Assembly: GCA_030748485.1 (NCBI GenBank)
Contig: JASMLW010000570.1
Location: forward strand, 1 to 35,292
Origin: Pirellulaceae bacterium
GTDB taxonomy: Bacteria > Planctomycetota > Planctomycetia > Pirellulales > Pirellulaceae
Direction: 5' to 3'
DNA: 35,292 nucleotides
A program made the translations under genes and the position numbers. Below, piece after piece: positions 18,001 through 24,692 of the stretch (positions are counted from its first letter, which is position 1; each line of letters begins with the position of its first letter). The notes beneath the pieces are model-generated. The model worked only from the letters and a program-made list of their open reading frames with translations, made no database searches and was not told the DNA's origin.

Positions 18001-18387
18001 GAAGAAGGCGATGTCAAGACGGTGGCGCTGCCGAAGCGATTGCATAACCGCAACGTGCTAGTCGAGGTGGTCGGCTCGGGTGTTACGAAGACGCAGGCCT
18101 ACTACTCGAATTCGTTGACCACGAAGATGTTCGATAACTACGGTCAGCTTCAGGTGCTTGCCGACAATGGTCGGCGACCGTTGCCGGGCGTCTACGTGAA
18201 GGTCTACGCGAAGAAACAGAATGGCCGAGTCGAGTTTTACAAAGACGGCTACACCGATCTTCGCGGCCGGTTCGACTACAGTTCGCTGAATACAAATGAC
18301 ATCGATCAAGTCGAGCGATTCAGTATGCTGATCCTCAGCGACGATCGCGGGGCCCTCGTCCGCGAGATCGCGCCTCCCCAGCAGTAG
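12019..18387 (+). CDS. Giant secreted protein (2122 aa), unknown; macroglobulin-like beta-domain features
   Basis: Start ATG 12019 is chosen for AGGAG seven bases upstream and a clear signal peptide (MKRLLAIVLLTVTSASASWA, cut near AEIDY). I cannot assign a family. Residues about 25-425 are helical and TPR-like. From about 429 come beta-rich domains: AAAVELDVYVKNVPKLIVKVYEI, given by position only, LEKPGVYVVDFIGNGK, and QTDANGHVDLGEL, reminiscent of alpha-2-macroglobulin MG domains, but no CGEQ-type thioester was seen. About 1310-1385 is a Gly/Ala/Gln-rich linker (GGVGGGGFGYGGKGG) followed by a short coiled coil; about 1750-1960 is helical again; the end (LPGVYVKVYAKKQNGRVEFY) looks like a carboxypeptidase-regulatory or CNA-B-type beta domain. 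Probably periplasmic or surface-located. It follows the tripartite transporter in the same direction, but with its own likely promoter. Confidence 0.9.
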   Translation: MKRLLAIVLLTVTSASASWAAEIDYIESFVLAKDREAALKQLIPGSREYYFYHCLHYLNTEQYDKCEQTLNDWIKRYKSSGGITETQHRLALLTYHRDPQKTIAYIQKHLNLSFNHQQESLNSTPNLPTKMDQKLISRERLKQRAMSRRPDLQLFEDAALEWLVSTKLTADQRRNLLQRLPRPDHKNLVSLVAGDLAYKNSRGFGSLPIHNRLMIDQLDELLKQRPELLNQTAFINAYLRRLQPADPVAWTDDVETRKRHLERVWKFVDRLSPVHNSLKAHVLYHRLQLDRSQGVYDRARFMRYVQLPRQAPNVKPEYLRTEANRRFPANLGQDFRSVTLLPPIGSDERLVRVFLQHFFIEDDSYDSFAAYLNNDYIKHQFAEAKIVNGLGDAERWYSLLPPARYKALKERVDIDFAATNDSIIRGAAAVELDVYVKNVPKLIVKVYEINTANFYRRNQVDVNTDINLDGLVPNYQKTHEFADPAERRIKRRFEFPQLEKPGVYVVDFIGNGKNSRAVVRKGMLRHLVRNTAAGHVFTVLDEQNKKVVKASLWMGGRLYKADDDGEITVPYTNQPGQRPVILTRGDFNSLAFFDHQPENYELRAGVYVDRESLLTRRSAQVLIRPQLLLNGEPVTTAVLDNIKLSIQSTDQDGVSTSAEANDFKLFDDRESVHTIHTPGRLAQLNVTLSARVRNVSQNKKVDLATGETFVLNQIQATEKVQDMHFTQVGGRYVIEVLGKSGEPRSGRPVTVTVKHRDFREVVRASLQTDANGHVDLGELAGVTSISASAPGVQQRSWSPVSDLRTYYQVVHGRVGEPVRIPFMKPELSRSQVSLLELRGGGFAVDRFDNVRQAAGLLILDDLGEGEYDLAFKSDGRRIRVRMMKGREDYGYVLGEGRQHEIRGDSPLQIGQVLVGEKDVLVQLVGANDTARVHVFANRYVPSFSAFGLLGKVRDAEPVAVISPARKSLYLSGRQLGDEYRYIIDRQYTKRYPGNMLPSPGILLNPFALRNTETDKQNARPDADLEAKDDSSPGSRSKRKQGQSKQAGNADFANLDFLANGSPVQLNLKPDEKGVIRISRELLKDRHLISVVAVDSNSTVKRAVAMPSWKKQFADLRLAAGLDPKGHFTQKKQISVLAPRDEFEMDAEVGSRFHAYDSLSAVYNVFVTLNSDPKLVEFGFIREWNTFDLPKKMELYSKHACHELNFFVHQKDREFFDNVVRSYLVHKKDKTFLDRWLLEENLISYTRPWTYQQLNIVERVLLAQRLKQEQSRGAQHVRDLYDLIPPNVERDQFLYTSALKSGDLQISVVSGFAAPQADAAAQGQTAQAAPRSGRGTAGGVGGGGFGYGGKGGLHRQGGQADGKMAANRPAQAAPAAKKATEALKDSQLNAEVERLSKELAKNRDRGQRMDELRSLAQAGEKAIARRRSSSRNYIKLDETQEWAENNYYKLPIERQNHELVSVNGFWNDYATADAKQPFLSKRFTEATRNFTEMMFALSVLDMPLQAKETKTDFDERRVSISSTSPLIVFHEEIEPVGAPDGQTPVLVSQNFFRRDDRYQFINNQRVDKYTTGEFLVHTVYGCQIVVTNPTSTPRKLAVLTQIPVGALPVMNGDYTKTKTLDLQPYNTQSIEYYFYFPAEGDFQHFPVHVSQNEQLVAFAAPVTLKAVKKLSKVDRQSWQYISQYGENDDVLDYLKENNPHRVDLNKILFRVKDQKFFAQVTSYLTQRKVYHHNLWSYAIKHNHPPTAREFLLYANNFANQCGVAIDSPLLTIDPVDRKTYQHLEYRPLVNARAHQLGGRRQILNDRLHAQYHRLLRVLSYQRDLSDRDCLSLTYYMLLQNRIDEAMECFARVKRDELDTQVQYDYFTAYLDFYSPERELASGIADQYAKYPVERWRNAFSQLSDQLAEIKSGEVRIADKDDRDQQQTLLASKQPTIDLEVESKQVKLTYANVGEVQINYYLMDIELLFSRNPFVQQYAGQFSNIRPNEAQRVALDEEGDVKTVALPKRLHNRNVLVEVVGSGVTKTQAYYSNSLTTKMFDNYGQLQVLADNGRRPLPGVYVKVYAKKQNGRVEFYKDGYTDLRGRFDYSSLNTNDIDQVERFSMLILSDDRGALVREIAPPQQ

Positions 18388-18660
18388 GAGCCGAGAGAAC
18401 TCATATCATTCGACATCCCAGCCACAAAACGTAGCTAGCTACCGTCCCCAGACGGTGGCGCGGACGATCTTATCGCTCTTGAAACTCGGTTGCGAGGGGC
18501 GTTTACGCCCCAATCTTTTGGGAGCGCCGCCGCAGGCCAGCGCGAAAATGGAACGCCCATTGTCGTCGTACGATGGCCTTCCGAGGCCGTCGAATGCGGG
18601 TCGTCTCTGGAACAGCCGCCAAACTCGTACTGAACGTCGTTGTGGCCCCGACGGAATCAT

Positions 18661-18782
18661 TGGAACGCGGTGTCCCAGGGCAGCGCGAAAATGGAACGTC
18701 TGGTTGCCGCCGCCACGCCTGGTTCACCCGTGCTCAGGCACGGGCCTTTGCCGCCTGCTGCGGAATGGGCCTAAACGCCCCA
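18661..18782 (+). repeat. Palindrome-rich dispersed element, copy 3
   Basis: Diverged copy of the 41-175 unit in the same orientation: GGAACGCGGTG head, ATGGAACGTCTGGTTGC, then CTGGTTCACCCGTGCTCAGG (18718-18737 region), the inverted repeat 18727-18744 with one loop change, CCGCCTGCTGCGG and GGGCCTAAACGCCCC. Both palindrome arms are largely kept while linkers have drifted. Confidence 0.75.
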
Positions 18783-18803
18783 GTCTTTTTCTCTCGTAGT
18801 CTT

Positions 18804-18837
18804 CTCTGCGGTCCTCTGCGCCTCTGCGCGCTCTGCG
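18804..18837. repeat. Four spaced CTCTGCG units
   Basis: CTCTGCG occurs at 18804, 18814, 18822 and 18831, spaced 8-10 bp, in a gene-free stretch. Function unknown. Confidence 0.6.
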
Positions 18838-19048
18838 TTCATCTTCTCCCGTTTGGTCATCAGGCGGTCGTTGCAGCGACCAGCTACAGATGAGATCCCC
18901 GGCTTTGCTCGTCACCGACTCGGGCGACGCGGAACGCGGTGCGACCGCCAGACGATCCGCAAGGATGAAGAACTCAGTGATTTCCCCGATTTCTCGTGGC
19001 GAAACGCGACATTGGGGCATTCCAATTTTCCGGCGGGCGATCGCGAGT

Positions 19049-19054
19049 TATAAT
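19049..19054 (+). promoter_or_regulatory. TATAAT box upstream of the DUF1549/DUF1553 gene
   Basis: A perfect TATAAT 48 bp before the start at 19103, followed by CGGTGG. The -35 region is poor. The same TATAATCG context precedes the giant secreted protein gene. Confidence 0.4.
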
Positions 19055-19102
19055 CGGTGGTCCCACCACGATATCCCACCCATCGTATCCAAGGCGACCA
19101 TC

Positions 19103-21748
19103 ATGGCGACGAGTCGCAGAATTCTCGCATGCTCTCTGATCGGTTGGTCATGCATTTGCGCGACCGCAACCGCCGCCGATCGAGTGATCACGTTTGAGGC
19201 CGACGTGCGGCCGATCTTGAAAACGAATTGTTTCCACTGCCATGGTGAAAACGAAGAGCCGGCGGCCGGGCTGGACCTCCGCCTCCGCCACTTCATCGCC
19301 AAGGGCGGTGAGTCGGGAGTCGGGCTCGTGGCCGGCAAACCGGCGGAGAGCCTGTTGTGGAATCGCATCAGCGACGATGAGATGCCTCCGGAGGAAGTGA
19401 AGAAACGACTCACCCCAAGCGAGTTGCAAACGATTCGTCTGTGGATCGAGCAGGGAGCGACGACCAAGCGGGCCGAGCCCGAGTCGCTCGCGCCGGGAGC
19501 ACTACTGGTCAGTGAAGCGGATCGGCAGTTCTGGGCGTTTCAACCGGTCGTCCGACCCGAGCCGCCCGCCGTCGCGGCGACGGATCGCGTACGGACGCCG
19601 ATCGATCAGTTCCTGTTGGCGAAGCTGGAGAGCCACCAGTTGTCGTTCGCACCGGACGCCGCCTTGCCGCGATTGGTCCGTCGCGCCTACTTCGACCTGA
19701 TCGGATTGCCGCCGACACCCGAGCAACTTGACGCCGTGTTGAACAACCCGTCGCCGGACGCCTACGAGCAACTGCTCGATCACTTGCTCGCCTCGCCCCA
19801 TTACGGCGAACGTTGGGGTCGCCATTGGCTGGACGCCGCCGGGTACGCCGACTCCGAAGGTTACACCGACTCGGACATCGAGCGGAAATACGCCTACAAG
19901 TACCGCGACTACGTGATTGAGTCGTTTAATCGAGACCGCCCGTTGGACGAGTTTATCGTGCAGCAGTTGGCTGGCGATGAACTGAACAGCGAGGCTGACT
20001 TGTCCGGCGTTGCGGCGGTGGATAACTTGGCAGCGACCGGCTTTCTCAGAATGGCTCCCGATGGAACGGCCGCGGGTGGCGGCGATCAGAACCTGGCGCG
20101 CAATCGAGTGATCGCCGACACGCTCCAGATCGTCTCGACTTCGCTACTTGGACTCACCGTCGCATGCGCCGAATGTCACCACCATCGCTACGATCCGATT
20201 CCCCAAGAAGACTACTATCGGCTGCGAGCCGTCTTCGAACCGGCACTTGATTGGAAACAATGGCGGACGCCCCAACAGCGACTCGTTTCGCTGTACACCG
20301 ACGCGGACCGCGAGCGCGCGAAAGAAGTTGAACAGAACGCCAAAGCGATCGAGGCGGAACGCAGCAAGAAGCAACAGGAATACATTCAAAAGACCTTCGA
20401 GAAAGAGCTCGCGAAGTTGGAAGAGTCGATTCGCGAGACCGTGCGGGCTGCTCGCGACACGGCGGAGAAGAAGCGAACTGATGAGCAACAGAAACTGTTG
20501 CGCGATCACCCCAGCGTAAACGTGACGGCCGGATCGTTATATCTCTACGACAAGAAGGCGGCCGACGATCTCAAAGCGCGTCAGGAGAAGGCCAATCAGG
20601 TTCGCAAACAGAAACCGGTCGAGGAGTTCGTGCGGTGTCTGACCGAAGTGCCCGATCGGGAGCCGCCAGCCACGTTCGTTTTCTCGCGAGGCGACTTCGA
20701 GCAACCGAATACAGAAGTGTCCCCCTCCGAGTTGAGTGTTTTGAGTGTGAGCGGTGAGTCGATTCCCGGCAACGACCCGAAGCTCAAATCGAGCGGTCGG
20801 CGACTGCACTACGCCAGGTTACTGGTGAACGGAGAGCATCCGTTGGTCGCACGGGTTTGGATGAACCGGGTTTGGATGCATCACTTTGGCCGGGGCATTG
20901 TCTCCACGCCGGGCGACTTCGGCTCGCTGGGCGTGCGGCCCTCACACCCAGAATTGCTCAACTGGTTGTCCGCTGAGTTGGTGGAGCGAGGATGGAGTCT
21001 TAAAGAGATGCACCGGCTGATCATGACATCGACCGCGTATCGGCAGGATTCTGTTCGCCGGCCGGAACTCGAGGCGATCGACACGCAGAATCGACTGGTT
21101 GGGCGAATGTCCGTTCGCCGCGTCGAGTCGGAGATCCTCCGCGACGCGATGCTCGCCGTTTCGGGCCAGCTGTTGACGAAGCGGTTCGGTTCGCCGATTC
21201 CGGTGATGGCGAATCGAGTTGGTCAATTTGTCATCGGCATTGAGAATTTGAACGCCGGACGTCCCGGGCCGGTGATACCGATGAAGGGCGAGGATTTTCG
21301 CCGCAGCGTCTACGTGCAGGTCAGACGCAGTCGACCACTCGGCGTTTTGGAGACGTTTGATACTCCGTCCGTCGATCCGAATTGCGTGCGCCGCCCTTCG
21401 TCCACGGTTACGCCACAGTCGCTGATGTTAATGAACAGCACTTTCACCGTGCAGCAAGCCGAACGGTTTGCGGCTCGCGTCGAGCGCGATGTTGGCGCTG
21501 ATCCGGCCGCCGCCGTTCACCGCGCGTGGCGGTTGGTGTTTGGCGAGACGCCGAGCGAGGCGGAGTCGACCGTCGCCGGGCAATTCCTGCGCGAACAGTC
21601 CGAATTCCTCGCCGCCAACCCGCCCTCCAATGTCAAGAAGGGTAAGGACGGCAAGCCGATTTACGGCGCGAAGCAGGCCGCCAGCGACGCGCTCGCCGTC
21701 TATTGCCAGGCGCTGCTCAGCTCCAACCGGTTCTTGTACATCGATTGA
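19103..21748 (+). CDS. DUF1549/DUF1553 planctomycete cytochrome-like protein
   Basis: 881 residues from ATG 19103, chosen because it gives a signal peptide (RRILACSLIGWSCICATATAA, position 5-25) and lies 48 bp after a TATAAT; a longer frame upstream runs through repeat-derived sequence. Order: PSCyt1 domain (about 28-105) with haem motif CFHCH (43-47) and the MPPEE sequence; DUF1549/PSCyt2 (about 155-375) with AYFDLIGLPPTPEQ, HYGERWGRHWLDAAGYADS and a second CAECH (355-359) in CAECHHHRYDPI; a charged coiled coil (about 405-520); and DUF1553/PSD1 (about 565-840) with HPLVARVWMNRVWMHHFGRG at its head. Such proteins are secreted, very common in planctomycetes and often lie near sulfatases and polysaccharide genes, but their reaction is not established. 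Cotranscribed with the DUF1501 gene 29 bp downstream. Confidence 0.95.
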   Translation: MATSRRILACSLIGWSCICATATAADRVITFEADVRPILKTNCFHCHGENEEPAAGLDLRLRHFIAKGGESGVGLVAGKPAESLLWNRISDDEMPPEEVKKRLTPSELQTIRLWIEQGATTKRAEPESLAPGALLVSEADRQFWAFQPVVRPEPPAVAATDRVRTPIDQFLLAKLESHQLSFAPDAALPRLVRRAYFDLIGLPPTPEQLDAVLNNPSPDAYEQLLDHLLASPHYGERWGRHWLDAAGYADSEGYTDSDIERKYAYKYRDYVIESFNRDRPLDEFIVQQLAGDELNSEADLSGVAAVDNLAATGFLRMAPDGTAAGGGDQNLARNRVIADTLQIVSTSLLGLTVACAECHHHRYDPIPQEDYYRLRAVFEPALDWKQWRTPQQRLVSLYTDADRERAKEVEQNAKAIEAERSKKQQEYIQKTFEKELAKLEESIRETVRAARDTAEKKRTDEQQKLLRDHPSVNVTAGSLYLYDKKAADDLKARQEKANQVRKQKPVEEFVRCLTEVPDREPPATFVFSRGDFEQPNTEVSPSELSVLSVSGESIPGNDPKLKSSGRRLHYARLLVNGEHPLVARVWMNRVWMHHFGRGIVSTPGDFGSLGVRPSHPELLNWLSAELVERGWSLKEMHRLIMTSTAYRQDSVRRPELEAIDTQNRLVGRMSVRRVESEILRDAMLAVSGQLLTKRFGSPIPVMANRVGQFVIGIENLNAGRPGPVIPMKGEDFRRSVYVQVRRSRPLGVLETFDTPSVDPNCVRRPSSTVTPQSLMLMNSTFTVQQAERFAARVERDVGADPAAAVHRAWRLVFGETPSEAESTVAGQFLREQSEFLAANPPSNVKKGKDGKPIYGAKQAASDALAVYCQALLSSNRFLYID

Positions 21749-21777
21749 GAGCGCTTCCGTAGAAGAGAGTGGACATC

Positions 21778-23217
21778 ATGCCAAATCAATCGAATCGCCG
21801 ACACTTCCTCGCCAGCAACGCGCTGGGTCTCAGTTCTCTTGCGCTCGCCTGGATGGCGCAGCAGGAAGCCCGTGGGGCTCCCCGCAAAGCCCCGGGATCG
21901 GCTCCGCCCCGATACGATTTGAGTGCGAAGCAGACCGACTTTGAACCGCGCGCCAACGCAATGATCTCGCTGTGGATGCAGGGCGGACCCAGTCACATCG
22001 ACTTGTTCGATCCCAAGCCGGAGTTGAATCGGCTAAACGGCCAGAGTTTTCCCGGCAAGATCAAGTACGACAACGCGGCGCAGGCCAGCGCCAAGATCTT
22101 GGGGTGCCCGTGGAAGTTCAAGAAGCACGGCGAATGTGGCATGGATGTGTCAGAACTGCTGCCGCACACGGCCAAGATCGTCGACGACATTGCGTTGATT
22201 CGATCCACGCGCACCGGAGTCAACAATCACGGGCAGTCGATCCGGGCGCTCAACACCGGTCGTATCCTCGCAGGCCGCCCGTCGCTGGGGAGCTGGTTCA
22301 CCTACGCGCTGGGAGCCGAGACTGAGAACTTACCCGCCTTCCTGGCGTTGATCGATCCCGGCCAACTGCCTGTGCTGGGGGTCGAGAATTGGTCGAACGG
22401 ATATTTGCCGGCGATCTTTCAAGGCACGGTCGTACGGCCGCAAACGCCGCGTATTCTCAACCTCGACGCCCCGCCGCGGCTCGCCGGCGAAATGCAAAAA
22501 CGGTATCTCGCCTACCTCCAGAAGCTGAACGCCGAACACCTCGAACGACGCCCCGGCGAACTCGATCTCGAAGCGCGGATCGCCAGTTACGCTCGCGCCG
22601 CCAAGATGCAGACCGCGGCGAAGGAGGCGATGGATTTGAGCCGAGAGTCGGCTGAAACCAAACGACTCTACGGAATGGAGAATCCGAAAACCAAGGACTA
22701 CGGTTCGCGCTGCCTCATCGCTCGCCGACTGATCGAACGCGGTGTCCGGTTTGTTCAGGTCTACACGCAGAATCAATTCTGGGATCATCACAATTCGATT
22801 CGCTCCAGTTTGCCAAACGCTTGCGCGAAGGTCGACCAACCGGCCGCTGCGCTGGTCACCGATCTCAAACGGCGCGGACTACTCGACTCGACCGTCGTGC
22901 ATTGGGGCGGCGAGATGGGACGACTGCCGGTCATTCAGAACGACGTCGGTGAAAAGAAAGTCGGCCGCGATCACAATACGCACGGGTTCAGCATGTGGGT
23001 CGCCGGTGGTGGTTTTCGCGGCGGATACACACATGGATCGACAGACGAATTCGGTCACAAGGCGGTGGACAACGTCGTCAATCACTTCGACTACCACGCG
23101 ACGCTCATGTATCTCTTCGGGCTGAAGGCGGAGCGCCTGGCGATCGAGACCGACGGGCAGGAACGCACTCTGCTAGACGATCAGCCGGGCCGCATCGTCG
23201 CCGATTTGCTCGCCTAA
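21778..23217 (+). CDS. DUF1501 exported protein, partner of the DUF1549/DUF1553 gene
   Basis: 479 residues from ATG 21778 (a GTG nine bases earlier is possible; the purine-rich GAAGAGAG favours the ATG). The leader NRRHFLASNALGLSSLALAW is of twin-arginine type, implying export after folding. The body belongs to DUF1501, related to the alkaline-phosphatase/sulfatase-like fold: MQGGPSHIDLFDPKP (metal-site strand in the superfamily), RSTRTGVNNHGQSIRALNTG, GGEMGRLP and GRDHNTHGFSMWVAGGG near the C-terminus. Here Gln replaces His before GGPS (other DUF1501 proteins, including the one at 24693-26030, have HGGPS). DUF1501 and DUF1549/1553 genes typically pair as seen here. No specific reaction can be named. 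Confidence 0.93.
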   Translation: MPNQSNRRHFLASNALGLSSLALAWMAQQEARGAPRKAPGSAPPRYDLSAKQTDFEPRANAMISLWMQGGPSHIDLFDPKPELNRLNGQSFPGKIKYDNAAQASAKILGCPWKFKKHGECGMDVSELLPHTAKIVDDIALIRSTRTGVNNHGQSIRALNTGRILAGRPSLGSWFTYALGAETENLPAFLALIDPGQLPVLGVENWSNGYLPAIFQGTVVRPQTPRILNLDAPPRLAGEMQKRYLAYLQKLNAEHLERRPGELDLEARIASYARAAKMQTAAKEAMDLSRESAETKRLYGMENPKTKDYGSRCLIARRLIERGVRFVQVYTQNQFWDHHNSIRSSLPNACAKVDQPAAALVTDLKRRGLLDSTVVHWGGEMGRLPVIQNDVGEKKVGRDHNTHGFSMWVAGGGFRGGYTHGSTDEFGHKAVDNVVNHFDYHATLMYLFGLKAERLAIETDGQERTLLDDQPGRIVADLLA

Positions 23218-23259
23218 TCCACACCGACGTACACCGACGCACGGAGACGTTTGGAGTGG

Positions 23260-24630
23260 TTAGCCTTTCTTGGAAACGGGTTTCTGGCGGGCTTGATTGT
23301 AGAGTTTGCGCCAGGCGTCCGAGCCGTCGTTGGGGACGAGTCGCGTGTCGGCTCCGCGGCGGTAAAACGGCATCTCGCCGCGGCGGCCCAAGTCGAGAAC
23401 GAAGTTAACTCGACCCGTGTTGGCGATATAGAGCCGCTCGCCGTCCGGCCAACTGACCTCGAGCAACCGTTCCGGCTCGGGTCGCGACTTCGGTTTGTCG
23501 ACGCGAAACCGCTCGACGGCGTCCCAGTCGATGTCGAAACCGAGGCCGGCGCTCTTGGGAACGGCGACGAATCCTTTTTCCGGTTTGACGGGCCGCTTGA
23601 GCAACTGGTGTTCGTACAACTGGTGGCAATTCACAGCCGGCCATGTCGAGTGGGAAAGCGCGCCGCCGAAGTGAAGCGAGTAGGCGGCTGTGATTCCGGT
23701 GCCGACGAGCTGGATCCAAAACGGCATGTCGGCCATGGCGGAAACGGCTCCGCGGCTCATCATCCGCGTCGCTCCACCACCGATAATAAAACCGTCGCAA
23801 CACTTGCTGCGAATCACCTCGACCGCCGGCGGGTTGCCGTAGTGCATGGCGATATTGACGCGCGTTGCATTCTTGATTTCGACGTTGCCGGCGATATCAC
23901 TCTGCGGGATCGGTGTCTCGTAGATGTCGACCTGGGGGTGTTTCTCCAGGTCTTTGAGGATCGGCAAGCCGCGCTTGGCGTCCAGTAGTGTGTCGTTGAA
24001 GTCCATGTCGATGCGGAAATCGTCGGGCACTTCGCGAGTCGAGAGCTCCAGCTGTTTCCAAATGTCAAACCAGGGCCGACCCTTGGTCTTGTACGCCATG
24101 TAACCTTGGCGATACGCCTCCTTGCACTCCGCCGCCATATCGGCCGCCGATGTATCGATGTTCCACCACGAGAGCGGTGTTCGGTCATGGACCTGGGCGC
24201 CAAACAGCCGATGGATAGGGACGTCCGCCGAGCGCGCGACGGCGTCGAACAGAGCCATTTGCAGGCCGGCGCCGAGCGAATCATCCCACATGATCTCAAC
24301 CGCGTTGGAGCCGAGTGCTCGGTCAACATCGCGATCACCGGTGGCGCCCCAAGTGTAGTAGAGCAACGTTTCACCGAAACCTTGATGCCCCGATTGCAAG
24401 TGCACGGTGAAGATTTCGGAGTACTTCCAGTGGGGCAACTCTCGAGCCATGTTGCGCGCGGGGACCGGGCGGTAGGGAACCTTGACCGTGACTCGATCAA
24501 TCTTGGCGACTCGTAAATCGTGAGCCGGCGGCAACGCGACAGCGTCTCGACTGAACGCCGTGTAACCGGCGGCCACCGCCGCCAAGCCGGACTGAATGAA
24601 GCGGCGTCGAGTAGTCGTGAGTTGAGTCAC
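23260..24630 (-). CDS. Enolase-superfamily (mandelate racemase/muconate lactonizing-like) exported enzyme
   Basis: 456 residues from GTG 24630, chosen for GGGAG seven bases upstream and a leader beginning TQLTTTRRRFIQSGLAAVAA, a twin-arginine-type signal; longer frames run into the upstream gene. The superfamily abstracts a proton alpha to a carboxylate using an Mg2+ site. Visible: the KxK base motif Lys181-Thr-Lys183 in AYKTKGRP, an acidic strand DMDFND (208-213), and Glu238 in YETPIPQ. The next metal-ligand strand, normally acidic, reads NIAMHYGNPP with His263. A region of about 75 residues (from about 380) rich in Trp, Arg and Pro extends beyond the barrel. Converges with the DUF1501 gene on the plus strand, 42 bp apart, and lies 62 bp after the other DUF1501 gene with which it probably forms an operon. 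Substrate unknown, plausibly a sugar acid. Confidence 0.88.
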   Translation of the reverse strand: MTQLTTTRRRFIQSGLAAVAAGYTAFSRDAVALPPAHDLRVAKIDRVTVKVPYRPVPARNMARELPHWKYSEIFTVHLQSGHQGFGETLLYYTWGATGDRDVDRALGSNAVEIMWDDSLGAGLQMALFDAVARSADVPIHRLFGAQVHDRTPLSWWNIDTSAADMAAECKEAYRQGYMAYKTKGRPWFDIWKQLELSTREVPDDFRIDMDFNDTLLDAKRGLPILKDLEKHPQVDIYETPIPQSDIAGNVEIKNATRVNIAMHYGNPPAVEVIRSKCCDGFIIGGGATRMMSRGAVSAMADMPFWIQLVGTGITAAYSLHFGGALSHSTWPAVNCHQLYEHQLLKRPVKPEKGFVAVPKSAGLGFDIDWDAVERFRVDKPKSRPEPERLLEVSWPDGERLYIANTGRVNFVLDLGRRGEMPFYRRGADTRLVPNDGSDAWRKLYNQARQKPVSKKG

Positions 24631-24637
24631 CAGGCTG

Positions 24638-24642
24638 CTCCC
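24638..24642 (-). promoter_or_regulatory. Ribosome-binding site fixing a GTG start
   Basis: The minus strand reads GGGAG, seven bases, then GTG at 24630-24628. It decides the start of the enolase-superfamily gene ahead of an ATG at 24666 that lacks a good site. Confidence 0.65.
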
Positions 24643-24692
24643 GTGCGAGTTATGAATCGCGCACATGGTAGCAGATTGAACGCACAACCGCC

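Larger units (their letters stand above)
18388..19102. other. Gene-free patchwork of repeat fragments
   Basis: About 715 bp without a credible gene. It holds GTAGCTAGCTAC (18431-18442, perfect palindrome, possible end of the upstream transcript), a solitary GGGGCGTTTACGCCCC (18496-18511), a GGCCTTCCGAGGCC hairpin near 18573, one full palindrome-rich element (18661-18782), four CTCTGCG units at 18804-18837, and a TATAAT box at 19049. Short open frames here have no ribosome-binding site and change with the repeats. Confidence 0.75.
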
